From NCBI GenBank assembly GCA_963576785.1, contig OY756145.1, forward strand, positions 62,001 to 126,000: a stretch of DNA of 64,000 bases, in the 5' to 3' direction. Below the pieces are notes generated by a model, which was given only the letters and a program-made list of their open reading frames with translations, had not been told where the DNA came from and searched no databases. Position 1 is the stretch's first letter; each line of letters begins with the position of its first letter. Below, piece by piece: positions 23,573 to 35,871 of this stretch. Made by a program: the position numbers and the translations under genes. The stretch comes from Chlorophyllum brunneum. Its lineage: Eukaryota > Basidiomycota > Agaricomycetes > Agaricales > Agaricaceae.

Positions 23573-26120
23573 GATTCAAGTGGCGGACTTGAAGTGGGTG
23601 GTGTAGGGGTTATCGGGAAAGACAAAGGAGGAGGGTTGGCTTTTTATGTGTGTGTGTCTGCTGGTCAAAGGGCATCCTTGGGCTCGAACGCGCTATTGGA
23701 ATATGTCTCGGCCGCTTGAGAGGGGGTGGTTCATTGCACCTATGGTATCTACACCACCCCACCAGTACGACCAAGACACTGCCCTATTCGCTATCCGAAA
23801 CTATGAAAAACGGTACCAGGGTTAGTCTTACGATCGAAATTTCAGAAGAAATGACGAAGTGATGACTTTCGGAACGACGAATTGAATCCACCGCTATTTG
23901 GTTTCGCATAAGATCGAATGAATCATGAGTTTTAGCCACTTTGCCTCCTAGACTTGCTGTGAAAAATTGAAGTGATGCAAGTACGGTCTGTCCTGACCGT
24001 CGTCGCCCGTTCAAAGCATCGCATGACGACAAACCTATTTTTAGACCCACGACATAAAATAAATATACTTTTTTGGGAAAACTTGGCGAAAGAAAGAAAT
24101 GGTGCAAAAGGGGCAGGAGGACGGAGTTTAGGAATTATAAAGTCTGTTTATATTTACTCGAGTCCGTGGGGAATAGGTGCTTACTACACAACGACTCGGC
24201 AATATCAAAAAAATAAATTTCGTGATTACAGAGTTCTGTATGATGTTATCCGAGACATGTGCAGTCATGCCAAGAATTGAGGTGGGGAGGTGTGTTGGTT
24301 CGAGAAAGTATCTGTCACCTTATCGCCGACCTGGTCATTATCTACCCGAAACTGAATATTGATAGTGACGACTGTCAAAGAGCTTGCCAATGAAGAATTA
24401 TAATGGTGGTGGTGTACTAAAAGGGGGTACATATTGAGATCAAATTGATGGGATATTTTTGCGAAACGTTTTGTGTGAATCCTTTGGGGGGGGAGGGAGG
24501 GAAGGTATCAAACTTGGGGCGTTAAATTGCAGTGCTTGTTTTTAGTGATTAGTTGATATGAAATTTTTTTAATTGATGTTCTGGTGGCTAGTTCTATGGG
24601 TTTAGAAGGTACTAAGAATGTTCGTGGATAATCCACGGGCAGACCGGTGTCACCGTTTGCTACCGACCAAGGACACGCATTCCATTGCATGTAAGATATA
24701 TAGTGGGTGTGACAGGCACAACTCAACACTACACTTGTAGACATGTTAGAATTAAGTATTAGACCTGGGGTACAACGTATATACCCCACGACCGCTACGT
24801 GGTAATAAAAGGAAGAAGCGGTTCTTTGTGAATTGAATAAACCCTATGTATGTATATATTGTTGTCAAGGTGTCGGTCATGTGTGGACAAAGGGAAGATT
24901 AGATTTAGTTGCAAAGTGAATTGAGGTTCTTCTTATGTGGTAAGTATGACTTCTGGTGGATATTAGAAGATTTTTTCGTTAGGATAAGATATCGAGTTGA
25001 AGAGAGGGGGGGAAAGTAATTTAGATACGGAAAAAGGGTATCTTTCGTTTTGGGGTTTGTTACGATGGAGGGAGTTGGCGGATCTTAGCGGGTCGGGTAA
25101 GTTTGGGTTTTGACGTGGGTTTGGTGAGCGTCCGGAAATAAGCGCGAATATGTAATGTGTCAATTGATGAGTGGACAGATGGGTGGACTCGGGTGGATTA
25201 AGCGAATGGGTAAGAAGTGCAAGAGGTATTTTAGTGAAAAAGTGGTGGTGATATTGGAGTACCGGTTTGTGCACAGCAAAAGAGATAGATAGATGGATGT
25301 ATCAAAGTTTTTGATGAAGTGACAGTAGATATGATTGGGATACGTGGCAGATAACCAACGGATAAGGGGTGTACGTAAAAACTTTTGGCGTGTCAATAAC
25401 CTCATGTCTGTGGTCTATGGACTTACGTACACAGGGCGCAAAAGAAAAGTGAGTGAGAAACGCAGGATTAAAGAAAGCGATGTGAGCGTTTGATGAAAGA
25501 GATGGTGATGGTGATGGTAGAGGATCATGATGCGCGTGTGTGATAAGTTTACAGGGGAGGAGTGGTGAACGCCGATCTTATCGTCGGAGATGAAACGGGG
25601 TGAGTAAAAGAACGGCATTGTTGGTTATACATAAGACGGAAGATCCGGCTAGGAGTGTAAAAACGGTTTAGTTATGTTTTGTTAGTCGGGCAAGTTCGGT
25701 TATTAATGTGTCGTTGAGGATACTCGATTTGCGTGACCATTGTTTTTAATTGAGGAGTGGGGGGAGTACATTTGGCGTGGAGAGATATGATTAGAGGGAT
25801 TAGATTTGGCCGGATGAGGGGGGTGTCGGGGTGACTAATGGGGGGTGTTTGAAAGCGGAGGGCTGTGATTGGCTGGTGGTTGTTATCAGCCGTTTTATCT
25901 TCCCTTCCTCCTCGCTCTTGGACCCTACCCCCGCTTTCTTCTCTGCCACCACCTCCCTCCTCACCGCCGCCCTCAGCCCTCCCCGTCGTCGTCACCATCG
26001 ACCACTTATACCTCTGTGCGTAGACCTCCACCTCCCCCTCATCCTCCTGCTCATCACTAATCTAGGCCTCGCGACACTTCGTGTAATTCACCCTGCCACC
26101 TCAAACACTTCTCTCATAAA
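23573..26120. other. Divergent intergenic region of 2.5 kb, purine-rich on plus strand
   Basis: It lies between lectin 3 (minus) and the GATA regulator (plus). From about 24400 to 25850 the plus strand is strongly purine-rich, which opens spurious minus-strand frames of low-complexity composition. Near 24485-24502 there is a G tract (eight G followed by GGG and GGG separated by single A) with G-quadruplex potential. A GATGGT microsatellite occurs near 25500-25520. The long leader suggests an extended regulatory region or 5' UTR for the GATA gene. Confidence 0.5.
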
Positions 26121-28943
26121 ATGTCTCCTGTCGTCCTCGAGACTCCCGTCATCAACATGCCCAGCACCCCCATAGCTTCCATGCCACGCATCCAGCAGTT
26201 CCCTACTCCACAGCCAGACCAGCCCTCCAACCCCCCCCCGGAGACGCGTCCAGGTCAGCACTCTCTCCATGCGTGTTTCCCTCGTATCTGTCTCATTATC
26301 CATCCGTAGCTAATTCCGAAGAGTCCAATACCGCTTCTAATGTACTCGCTCCCGGCCGCTCTCCTTGTATGAACTGTGGCACTACTGCCACTCCTCTATG
26401 GAGGCGTGACGCAGATGGTAATCCCGTTTGCAATGCCTGTGGTGAGTTTTCTTATCCCGCTTCCCCTTGTTTCATCTTTTCCTCGGTCTTAGCCCAAGAG
26501 GCCCTCATCAATCTCATCCACGTCATACACGTGTTCAATGAGTGTTTATCCGCGCGCACTCCGCTGCTCAACCTGTCCACCCTCCTCTCGCTTCTAATCT
26601 TCCCCAATCATAATTCGCGCTTGTGTTTCGTCTGTCACGCTCTGTCCTCTTAATCTTCATCTCTTACACTCCTTCGCTCATGCCGAGCCCATGCGTTGCC
26701 ACCATGTATTCCATGGATGACACTCCTTCGCACCGGACCTGCCATATCAGTACTGCATTAGCGTTATCAGTATGTTTGGTATCGCCATCTCGACAACGAG
26801 ATGCCTTTTGATCGGATTATGGGTTTCAAGCTCCCTCACCTCACAGGGTGCCCTTTCCCTTGCGACATACCTTTGCCTTGTCCATATCTTCCCCATACAA
26901 AGCCCACTTCTATCTATCTGTTTTCAATCGTCTTTACGAGCATGAACGCGAAAGACTCGTCATCCGAGGGTCGCGTCCCCACTTCTCCCCGATTCCCACC
27001 CCATTCTCCTCCTTCTCATCCCCCGCAACGATCTATCTTCCCTTCTCGAACAGTTGACTCACCGCACTATTACCCCCATCCAGGGTTGTACCAGAAAACG
27101 CGCAACATGAACCGTCCCACAAACCTCGGTCGGACCCCTCCGCCAGCAGCAAACGCTGCCTCGACATCTTCAAACGCGACACCTGCAGCATCTGGCACCG
27201 CGCCTGCAAGCACCAGCGCAGCCCCATCCCCGAATGCAAAAGCATCCAAGTCGTCAATGTCAACACCACATAAATCTGGTGGTACCTGCCCTGGCGATGG
27301 TCGTTGCGACGGAACGGGTGGCACGTCTGCGTGCTCTGGTTGCCCAACCTACAACAACGCTCTTGCTGCAGGCAGAGTGGGTGTTGAGGCGTCAGCTGAT
27401 TCGGCTGAGCCTAATGCTGACCCGGCTTCTCCAAAGGCTCCTCCGGAGGCTGCTTCGCCTGCTGCCAATGAAAGCGACGCTAGTGCTAATACCAGTACGG
27501 CGAAGCGATCCAGGGCTGCTGTGGGAGCGTTGAGCTGCGCAAACTGTGGTACAAGCACGACACCACTATGGCGAAGGGACGACGTGGGTAACAATATTTG
27601 CAATGCTTGTGGTAAGTACACCTTGCCAAGTTTATCTTTACTTCTTTCTTTGCTTCGTAGCTATCTCCACCGAATATCGTTTACAAGGGTCAGCCAACCG
27701 CATCTTATCGGATACCCTGTGCAGCACAGACTCCGCTTGAGGACCGAGATGTTGGGTCACCGCTCTGATTGCCTCGTTGATGCTCGGGTGGGATCATTTT
27801 TGGAATCCCTGCTTCCTTGCTTTCGCGCCGTTTATTCTTACCTTTTCTTCACATGATCCTGGGACTGACACATGTCTTATCTGATAACCAGGTCTCTACT
27901 TCAAGCTTCATGGTACTCACCGCCCCAACTCGATGAAGAAGACCGTTATCAAGCGTAGGAAGCGTGTTCCCGCTGCCGCTGGTGCAGCTAGCAGTACTCC
28001 CTCTGGTCGTATGAGCGATCAAGCAGCTGCTGAAGCTCTCGTAGCTGTCGGCCGGTACGCTGCTGGAAATGGCGGTAACGGAGAGGAGAGTGATGGCGAA
28101 TCGCAGGAGCCGAAGAGGAAGCGTACACGACGTACTAGGGCTTCACGTGTGGTTGAGAAAGAGGATGAAGATGTGAATATGGATGGAGAGGAGGAAGGTG
28201 AAAATCATGTCTCCTCGTCTCATAGGAAGAGAAGCGGTTGGGATGGTCGATCTGTTTCCCCTCAAAATCGTGCACCGTCGAGGAGCGATTATCTGAGTCG
28301 TGGTCCGAACGCAGCGGGGCCGTTTGCCCCGACAGGTTCTCCCCACAGTGGATTCGAGATCCCTCCTCTCGCTGTCCTTAGTAACTCTGCCGCAGCCGCC
28401 GCCCTTCTTAACGCGCAGTCTAGTTACATGCGCTCGGGATCAAATGCTCCCAGTCGTACACACTCACCTCTCGGTCACGGCGCCGCGGGATATCCTCTTC
28501 CACCCGGTCCTCCCCAGTTTTACACTCCCGATCTCGGAATGCTCAACTTTAGCTTGGCAATGGGTAACCTTATGGGTATCCCGACGCTTCCTGAGCTTGA
28601 GAGGCATTATATGGAGCTTGGTGAACATAGAAGACGTATGGAGGAGATGTTGGAAAGGACGGATCGTGTTATGGCTGGAGTGAAAAGAGGGATTGATGAA
28701 ATGCGTGGTGTGATGGCACAACAACAAGCGCCTCCTACTATGGCTCCCCCTCCCCCTGCACAATCGGCAGCCGTACCTCAGGATCCTCCGACGGCGCAAG
28801 AACCTCAAGTTCGTGAAGAGGATCGTCCTGCGCAACCACGACCTCAACCTGCGACTCAACCCGAACCTCTTGTTGGTCCTAGCGAACCAGAACGTCCTCG
28901 TGACGCTGTATGGCCTATTGTCGAGGATGCTTCTCGTGAGTGA
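26121..28943 (+). CDS. Two-finger GATA transcription factor, iron/siderophore regulator type (SRE/Urbs1/Cir1 family)
   Basis: Model: join(26121..26253,26310..26441,27084..27611,27892..28943), 614 residues. It has two GATA zinc fingers. Finger 1 has Cys 64, 67, 85 and 88 ([18 protein letters not shown]); finger 2 has Cys 240, 243, 261 and 264 ([18 protein letters not shown]). Each finger is split by an intron right after its last Cys, at the same phase. Between them is a four-Cys block, CPGDGRC...[10 protein letters not shown] (C157, C163, C172, C175), the diagnostic Cys-rich region that senses iron in SRE, SreA, Urbs1, Fep1 and Cir1. After finger 2 comes a basic patch ([13 protein letters not shown]), then an acidic Ser-rich region, and a coiled coil near the C-terminus ([21 protein letters not shown]). 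Family role: when iron is plentiful it represses siderophore and iron-uptake genes via ATCWGATAA sites. No target genes lie nearby. Confidence 0.93.
27879..27887 (+). promoter_or_regulatory. ATCTGATAA match to the siderophore-GATA consensus, inside intron 3
   Basis: A perfect match to ATCWGATAA lies a few bases before the acceptor of the last intron of the GATA gene itself. It also serves as the likely branch-point region (CTGATAAC), so it may be coincidental. Autoregulatory sites are known for this family, but normally in promoters. Confidence 0.3.
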
Positions 28944-30373
28944 TTGGCTGAATTGCTCATCATCACACTGCCCCACTCTGTTGTTTGGACTCGCATGTCG
29001 GTTTCGTTTCCCTTTTTTTTGTGATGTTTTGTGTACAGTTTAATATGCCCTCTGCTTCGTTATCGCAGCGTCGTCATTGCGATGATATCCCTTTGCGTTG
29101 GCTTTTTCTAATATTGGTCTTGGTTATTTTTTTTTTGTTTTTTTTTTTTGCTGGATATGGTATTGTATAGTTTGGGTTTCGGTTGCTTGATCTTTCTTGT
29201 TTTCATTTTCCCTTTTGACTGATATATGTTCGGGCGGAGGAATCGTGTTCTCTCTCCAAAAAGGAACGGATTCCTATAACGGATTTCTCAACTCTTTTTT
29301 TCTATGCTTTTCAATGTCTTGTTTTAGTTTATTTTTTCTTTGTCTGTCCGCCCTTTAGTATTTTTTTCTTGCTCTTCACATTCGACGCTTGTGATGTTTT
29401 CTCTTGCTTTCGATAATAATGAATTCTTTTGTATATGTCCCTCGCGTTACTTTTTTTTTTTTTTTTGCTAGTTACTATTACTATATCTAGATGCTACACA
29501 TTGACCCAGTCCACCGGTTTACTTTTCTTTCAAGTACCCCCCTCTTCTTCCCTTTTACCTTCTACGCTCCTCATTCTACCCCCCCTTCTACCACTTCACC
29601 ACTTTTACCCCCACTTCTACTCCCCCATCTCAACCCCGCACCCTACTCTTTGTTATTTAGCCTCCTACAATAGGCTATTATTTTTTTTCTTTTCTCTCTT
29701 GGTTATTTACTTTACGTATTGTATCTCGAGGTTTGTGTAGAACACTGCTTCTGGTTAATGTAATTGCTTGTGTTGTGGTTGGATGTTAGGGCTGGGGTTT
29801 GTTTTGTGTTGGACTAAGTACCTATTTATCTTGTGTTCAGATGTTACGGTGTGGTAATATAATATACCCGGACATGACTTCTTTCATAGTTTTACTCTAT
29901 CCTGGTTTTGTGTTGGAGTGGTACTGGATGGTGTGGGTGGATGGGTAACGAAAATTGAACTTGTTGGTGGGTTTAAGGCTTAAGGCTATATAGGGTAAAT
30001 AGAGGCATAGGCGAATGGGAAATTTTTGCTGACAGGTAGATAAGATGGGGTGAGCGCGGTGAGGGAGTTGTGAGTTATGGATCGTCGTGTTCTAGTTGAG
30101 TGAAGGAATGAGAAACTCTACGACCTACTTGGCTGTTTTGCTAGACGCTGGGTACCGGAAATTTACATATGGACTAGTAGTATCGCTTCGGATTCTTTCA
30201 GAAATTAGTTATAGTGAATAACATTCGGGTAGATACCTACGGTACGGGAAACATAGTAGGATAAGCTGATGTTGAATGTACGGGGACACCACGGTGGAAT
30301 CGGCATCAAAGTTCAGTATATTGTTTGATTTGGGAACCGAATACCACCACTTCGAATGACGTTATCGTCCTCC
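28944..30373. other. 3' region of GATA gene and intergenic, T-rich
   Basis: From about 29000 to 29750 the plus strand is dominated by T and C runs, including T tracts of 16 or more near 29450-29466 and several of 8-12. Low-complexity frames here (for example plus 29429-29740) are artefacts of composition. No gene is recognised. Confidence 0.55.
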
Positions 30374-30780
30374 GCCAAGGCTTAATGTTTATGAGCATTC
30401 CCATGCGGTGAATTTTTAATTTTCATTTACTACACTCTTCAACTATCTTTTCTCAATATTTGCACCGTCATGCAAACTCGGTAAACTACCCAAACTATAA
30501 CACCTGCTCGTCGTCGTAATAGTGGACATGGAGACGGGGAATTACAACTGAATACGATTACTGCTTGGAATGGCGCTGTCATCTTCCGTCGAAACGCCAA
30601 GGATTAATGTTTATGAGCATTCCCATGAATTTTAATTTTCTTCTACCGCTCTCTTCAACCATCTTCTCCCAATCTCTGCACCGCCATGCAAACTCGGCAA
30701 AATAGCCAAGCTACAACTATTGCTCATCATCATATTACTGGACAAGGAGACTACGAATTCCAACGGACGGATAGAACACA
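30374..30780 (+). repeat. Imperfect tandem duplication of the promoter and 5' end of membrane-family copy 1
   Basis: The block 30374 to about 30560 matches 30596 to about 30780, at an offset of about 216-222 nt. Both contain GCCAAGG, AATGTTTATGAGCATTCCC, a CTCTTCAAC stretch, TTGCACCG or CTGCACCG, and ATGCAAACTCGG. In the upstream unit the start is followed by TAA (30482-30484), so it is dead. In the downstream unit it is the start of the intact gene at 30686. Matching continues for tens of codons beyond the ATG with many substitutions, so the duplication is not very recent. Confidence 0.8.
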
Positions 30781-33072
30781 ACCATATGAAACGTTGGATC
30801 CTTTCAATCCGTCTATTTCGTTAAAAATTCGAAATAGTCGAAGACAAGATACGATTAATAGTGTTGATGAAATTGAATTACCGCTGAGTTTTACTGCGTT
30901 TCGTTCGCCTCGTACTTTGCGCACTTCGAGAGAGAGTTATCGTTCGGGTAGGGGTTTGGATTCTGGGGTTGGTGGTGCTGGTGCTGGAGGGGGAGGGAGA
31001 GAGGAAGGAACTGGTCGGGTTTCGTTTGAAAGTATTAGAAGTCAAGTTCTTCAATTTCAACCTCAGGTTCAGGGTCAGGGTCAAGCTCAAGTGCAGGGCC
31101 AGGTTCAAACCCAAGGATGGGGTCAACCTCGATCCCCTACTCGCCTGGTTGAAGTGGAATCGCGGGTTAACACGGGATATGGTTCTCCACATCCTCGACC
31201 TTCTGATATTGCTATACCAGCTAGGAGGAATGCTATGGACCTCTACGCAAGTGCCGAAGCTAGTGGTGGTTATGAGAATGGGTATCAACCATCTCAAATT
31301 CAGAATGGAAATGGAATGCAGGGTGATTCCTCTCAACAATCAACTCTACGTCCTCCCCCAAGACGATCGTTTTCGCTGTTTTCCTTCCACTACCGCCCCC
31401 GGGACGGATCATACTTTTCCGAAGCGTTTTTACCTACACACGACGAGGAGAAAGCTGCTGGTACACCGTCAGCAATGTATCACTCATCACGTACCGGATC
31501 TCAAGGACAATCATTGAAATTATATATCATCACTTTCCTCACCAGCATTCTACCCCATCAAATCTACCTCCATTGTCTCCTTCGGCTGCCCTATATGTAT
31601 TTCTCCCGGGTGACACAGATATTCGAGAATGCGAATTTGACGTTGGGAGAGATGAAGGATATGGCACTAAAAGATTGTGTTGATACTAATTCTGGACAGA
31701 TTCCAGCTCCAGAGATGCCTAGAGGGTATTTACGTCTCAAGAAAAATTGGGAACAGTTTATTGATAATTTGATGCGGGAGTGGAAAACGCTTAATATTAT
31801 CTCTGGATTATTACTTTCGTGAGTGATGTCTACTTTTTGGAAATTTATGCCCAGGCTAATAATGATCGTCAAAGGGGTATCTTGACGATTTTCCAGATTG
31901 ACGGAGCGCAATCTGATCCTATCACCCGTTATATGGCGTTTTGGTCTCTCATATCGGCACTACTTAGTTTGCTGTACGGCTGTATTTTCATCATCCGGTT
32001 CTCTGGCATGCGGAGAGTCTATCAAGCAACCGAATGGGCAATAGTGGGCATCTGGTTAACAAGACCTTTTTGGATTTGCGTTCATTCCGCTCTTTTTAGG
32101 AAGCACAACGTCAACACAAAATGTTTTTTTGGAATGTGTGGATTATATTGTCGATGCCTGCTATTTGGCTGGTATGGTGAGTCTTTGACATGCAAAACCT
32201 GATCACCTCGTTCTGAACCCTGAGCTAGGTCTATTCTTGCATATATTGCTTGTATCATGTCCTTCATGTGGCGAGTGCGACAAAATCAACCCGATATCGT
32301 ACCTCCTCGGGTAGGATCCGCAACAGATGCTGGGTTTCGGATATTCATCTGCTGTGTGTTGGGCGTCGGTGTGGTGTACGCGATACTCATCATAAACACA
32401 CTTCGCCATTACGGGTCTAAAATGGATAGAAGATGGAGTGAGCGTATTGATGGGTTCCGCTCTCAACAAGCATCAAAACCACCACCAGAGGAACCAATTA
32501 CGCCCGTTCTATCACCCTTGGTCGAAATGGAAATTATTGAACCTACTCCACCTCTAACTTTCTCCCGTCTGCCGTCTTCACCTGCATCAGCCTTCGTCCC
32601 TTCAAGACCGTCTCCACCCATACGGCCAACGTCCACACGGCGGCCTCATAGTCCTCCATCACCGAGCCCTCTTGGTCATTTCCCACCGCTATCACAAATG
32701 AACCCCATCTTCTCTGCATCACGTACTCGTATGACACCCGATACACTGGAATCCCCTCCAAGCGCCCCACAAAACATTTCCCCTGTTGAAGTTCCGGAAA
32801 CACCACGGAGACGAGGAGGATGGTTGGGGCTAACTTTTGATGGACCTGGTGGACCAGATGGACCCCCTTCATCTGACCCAGATGATGGTGGGCTTGAAAA
32901 CATGGCAGGACAACGTGGGACGGACGGGGACATTACTGAACCAGAATCCGTCCCTACCTCTGGAGGCACCACGTTGGCGGCTGAACAAGACCAGCCTGAG
33001 GAATCGGATGTTCCTCATTGTCTTGACACTGATGAACGAAATGAGACGAGAACTCATCAATCCGATCAGTAA
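30686..33072 (+). CDS. Unrecognised multi-span membrane protein, family copy 1
   Basis: Model: join(30686..31818,31875..32043,32100..32176,32229..33072), 740 residues. I do not recognise this family. The N-terminal ~270 residues are low-complexity (Gln/Gly/Ser) but contain YETLDPFNPSISLKIRN, a motif shared by the other copies. A hydrophobic stretch follows (LYIITFLTSILPHQIYLHC, RLPYMYFSRV), then an acidic linker (TLGEMKDMALKD), then WEQFIDNLMREWKTLNIISG leading into membrane segments. These include TRYMAFWSLISALLSLLYGC, FWNVWIILSMPAIWLVWSIL and AGFRIFICCVLGVGVVYAIL, giving about four or five spans. SFMWRVR and RYGSKMD-like motifs mark the end of the core. The ~220-residue tail is Ser/Thr-Pro rich. 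Introns sit inside or beside membrane segments with phases 2,0,2. The role is unknown; a membrane scaffold or sensor is only a guess. Confidence 0.82.
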
Positions 33073-33434
33073 TCTTTGCTTCCGTGCATGATGTTATACA
33101 TTCGCATGATCTTTCATCAACCTTTATGATATCTCCAAAAATAGAACAAGGGCTATTAACGCCCAACAATCCTACTCCCCGTTGTTTCTTTTTGTCTTTG
33201 TGCACTTTGTACTCGCTATTTATTTGCATGAGTGATCATCCTGTGAAGGACTAGGGTCATTCGGAGGTAGGAAGCAATCCTCGAACCCGACCATTGGCCA
33301 TGATGACCCGGTTTAGCAGCCGCATGTCAAAAGAAGTGTTGAAGCATCAAGCGCATAAGGACCCACGAAAGCAAGTCTCACGACTTTGGGGGTGATGGAC
33401 GTCCATTAGCGCCCTCCCCTCCTTACTTTCCACC
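33073..33434. other. Short intergenic gap between copies 1 and 2
   Basis: These 362 bp hold the terminator of copy 1 and promoter of copy 2, both on the plus strand. Nothing else is seen. Confidence 0.6.
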
Positions 33435-35683
33435 ATGCAAACCCCCGACAGTCCTCCACGTATCGAAGTTCAGTTGGCTGATGAAGAAAGTCACCCAAGA
33501 GATGAAATGCATCCCTACGAGGCCGTGGATCCCTTCACAGCGTCAATTTCCCTCCAAATTCGGAATAATCAGAGGCGTACTACAATCAGTAGCGTTGATG
33601 ACATCGGCCCGCCACGTCCAGCGCCGACCCGCTTAACTCAGAAAAATCCGCTATCGACTCGGGGGTCCAAGGAAACTATCCGGACAGTTTCAGAACAAGA
33701 AGCAGCCAGGTCCGCCCGGTGCTCTTTCGAAAGCAACAAAAGCGAAGGGGTTGCCAGCTCCCCCCACGTTGGTGGCGAAGCGCTGGACTACAATTCCCGA
33801 GGCCGACCCGTAGAATATCATCCGTTTACACCACGAAGGCGAAATGCCATAGCTCCAACCAGTTCAGTTCCCAATCTACAATCCGGCGGTGTCCCAGTCG
33901 AGTATGGGAATCAGGTCGGACCGAATGAATATATCCCGCAAGTTCAACAACAGGGTTACCACGAATCACACCTTCACTCTTACGGTCGGACTGCCACACC
34001 AAGCCCCGCAAATAGTCGCTCTACTTCGCCTGTTTCCGTTCGGAATAGACTTGGAATCGATGGAGCTCCATATGTAAACTTTTCAGAGGCTTTCTTACCT
34101 GTTCAGACCGATCTCAGGCTAGAGAAAGTTACTAGTCCAAATGTTTACAATTCGCCAACAATGAAGACTGAAGAGATACCCCTCAGGCTATACATCCTCA
34201 TATTCCTCACCAGTATCCTTCCTAGCCAGATCTATCTGCATTGCCTTCTTCGATTACCCTACATGTACTTCTCCAGGGTTGACCAGATCTTCGTGGATGC
34301 ACATCTTACACTGGAAGAAATCAAGGAGATGGCGCTGAAGGATAGTATCGATGGACACCACGGACGCCGTTACAAAATGCCCAAAGCGTACTCGAGGTTG
34401 AAGAAAAACTGGGAAGACTTCATCGATAATCTCATGCGAGAATGGAAAACTCTCAACATCATATCAGGCCTTTTACTCTCGTGAGCACTTTGAGTTCTCG
34501 TTGGCACAGAAGTTGATATAAATCTAGCGGGATCTTAACGATATTTCAAATCGACGGAGCAAACGCTGATCCGATCACACGCTATGCGGCATTATGCTCC
34601 TTGAACTGTGCCTTGCTCAGCTTGCTATACGGCTGCTTCTTCATCATCAGGTTCGGAGGTATGCGAAGGGTATATAAGGCCGCCGAGTGGGCTTTAGTAT
34701 GTAAAAAATTTCCGAGTCTTTAGCTATCGCTCATGTAAACTTGACAGGAAGCGCAAAACGACCAAACTGTGATATGGAACGTTTGGGTTATGCTAGCATT
34801 GCCGGCCATCTGGCTTGTCTGGTAAGAACCACCTTTTCAATTCGTTCGCTAATGGATTCCTGAAAAATACACTATTAGGTCTATCCTTGGATACGTGGCT
34901 TGCATCATGGCTTTCATGTGGCGAGTGCGAGCTAATCACCCTCTCCCACATGTGGGTCCACATTTGGATTTCGGGCTTCGAATCTTCGTTTGTTTCGTGT
35001 TCGGAATTGGAATTATTTACGCCATCCTCATCATCAACACCCTACGACGATATGGTTCCAATATGGACAAGGCTTGGAAACGCAGAATCGAGGGATTCCG
35101 GAGCTCTCAGCCAAGAAAATGTTCCCAGGATGATGACGAACCTCAGACGCCGAATGGGTCAAGGTTTCCAAGGGTGGCAGTTGTACCTCCTACACCTCCG
35201 GCATCACATGGAACTCGATCTCACATGTCAGCCGTCTTCATCCCATCCAGGCCAACGGCACAGATACCTCTATCTCTCAGTCGTCGTTCAGAAAGTCCTG
35301 CATCTTCAAAAGACTCTGCTTCCCTAGCTGGCTCAATCCGAACGATCCCACTCATCTTATCTGAATCTCTCCACGCCTCTCCCGAACAAATGGGTGCAAT
35401 GGACTTACAGCCAACTGCCGCAATGATTGACGTTCAATTTTCTCCAGCCGAAAATCATGCGTCGGAACTTGGGCTTGTCGGCACTCCCAAGATATTGGCC
35501 GAGCGATTACCTTTACCTCAACACAGTCCGCACGTGCAACCTAATAGCTTACCCCGATCACCTGAACTTCAGCGGTCCAGTTTAGAAACCGTCCCCGAGG
35601 TATCGGAATTACCACGTACGCCCGAGCCAGAAACAAACGTAAATCGGTTAGTAGAACCCAAAAGGATGCGAGGAACAATTTAG
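33435..35683 (+). CDS. Unrecognised multi-span membrane protein, family copy 2
   Basis: Model: join(33435..34480,34528..34696,34748..34821,34879..35683), 697 residues. It is in tandem with copy 1 in the same direction. The conserved N-terminal motif reads YEAVDPFTASISLQIRN (about residues 31-47), followed by TISSVDDIGPP. The core matches copy 1 closely: LYILIFLTSILPSQIYLHC, RLPYMYFSRVDQIF, TLEEIKEMALKDS, NLMREWKTLNIISGLLLS, AALCSLNCALLSLLYGC, IWNVWVMLALPAIWLVW, AFMWRVR. The tail is Ser/Pro rich. Exons 2 and 3 are 169 and 74 nt, with intron positions as in copy 1. The last codons of this gene mark the left edge of the segment duplicated at 38.8 kb, so the F-box duplication carried its 3' end. 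The function is not known. Confidence 0.82.
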
Positions 35684-35871
35684 GTCGTTATGCAAAAGGG
35701 CCGGAAGGAACTTGGCCAAAATTAACATTTTCCAAATTATCCGTCGCATCGATGTGGGTATGACGAACGATACTAGAGTTCACAACGGGTGACTGTGTAG
35801 CGTCAAGTGATGAATTCATCCTATAGATACAAGTCCCAACAAATTCCGTAGCCGTCTCTTATGAATGTATA

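Noticed and set aside
26801..27856. Continuous 351-codon frame covering the middle of the GATA gene
   Set aside because: It runs through introns 2 and 3. The splice sites and the conserved sequence after each zinc finger show the true exon is 27084-27611.
28464..28976. 170-codon minus-strand frame opposite the GATA gene
   Set aside because: It is antisense to a clearly coding exon and is rich in Arg/His as expected from reading the Ser/Ala/Pro-rich coding strand backwards.
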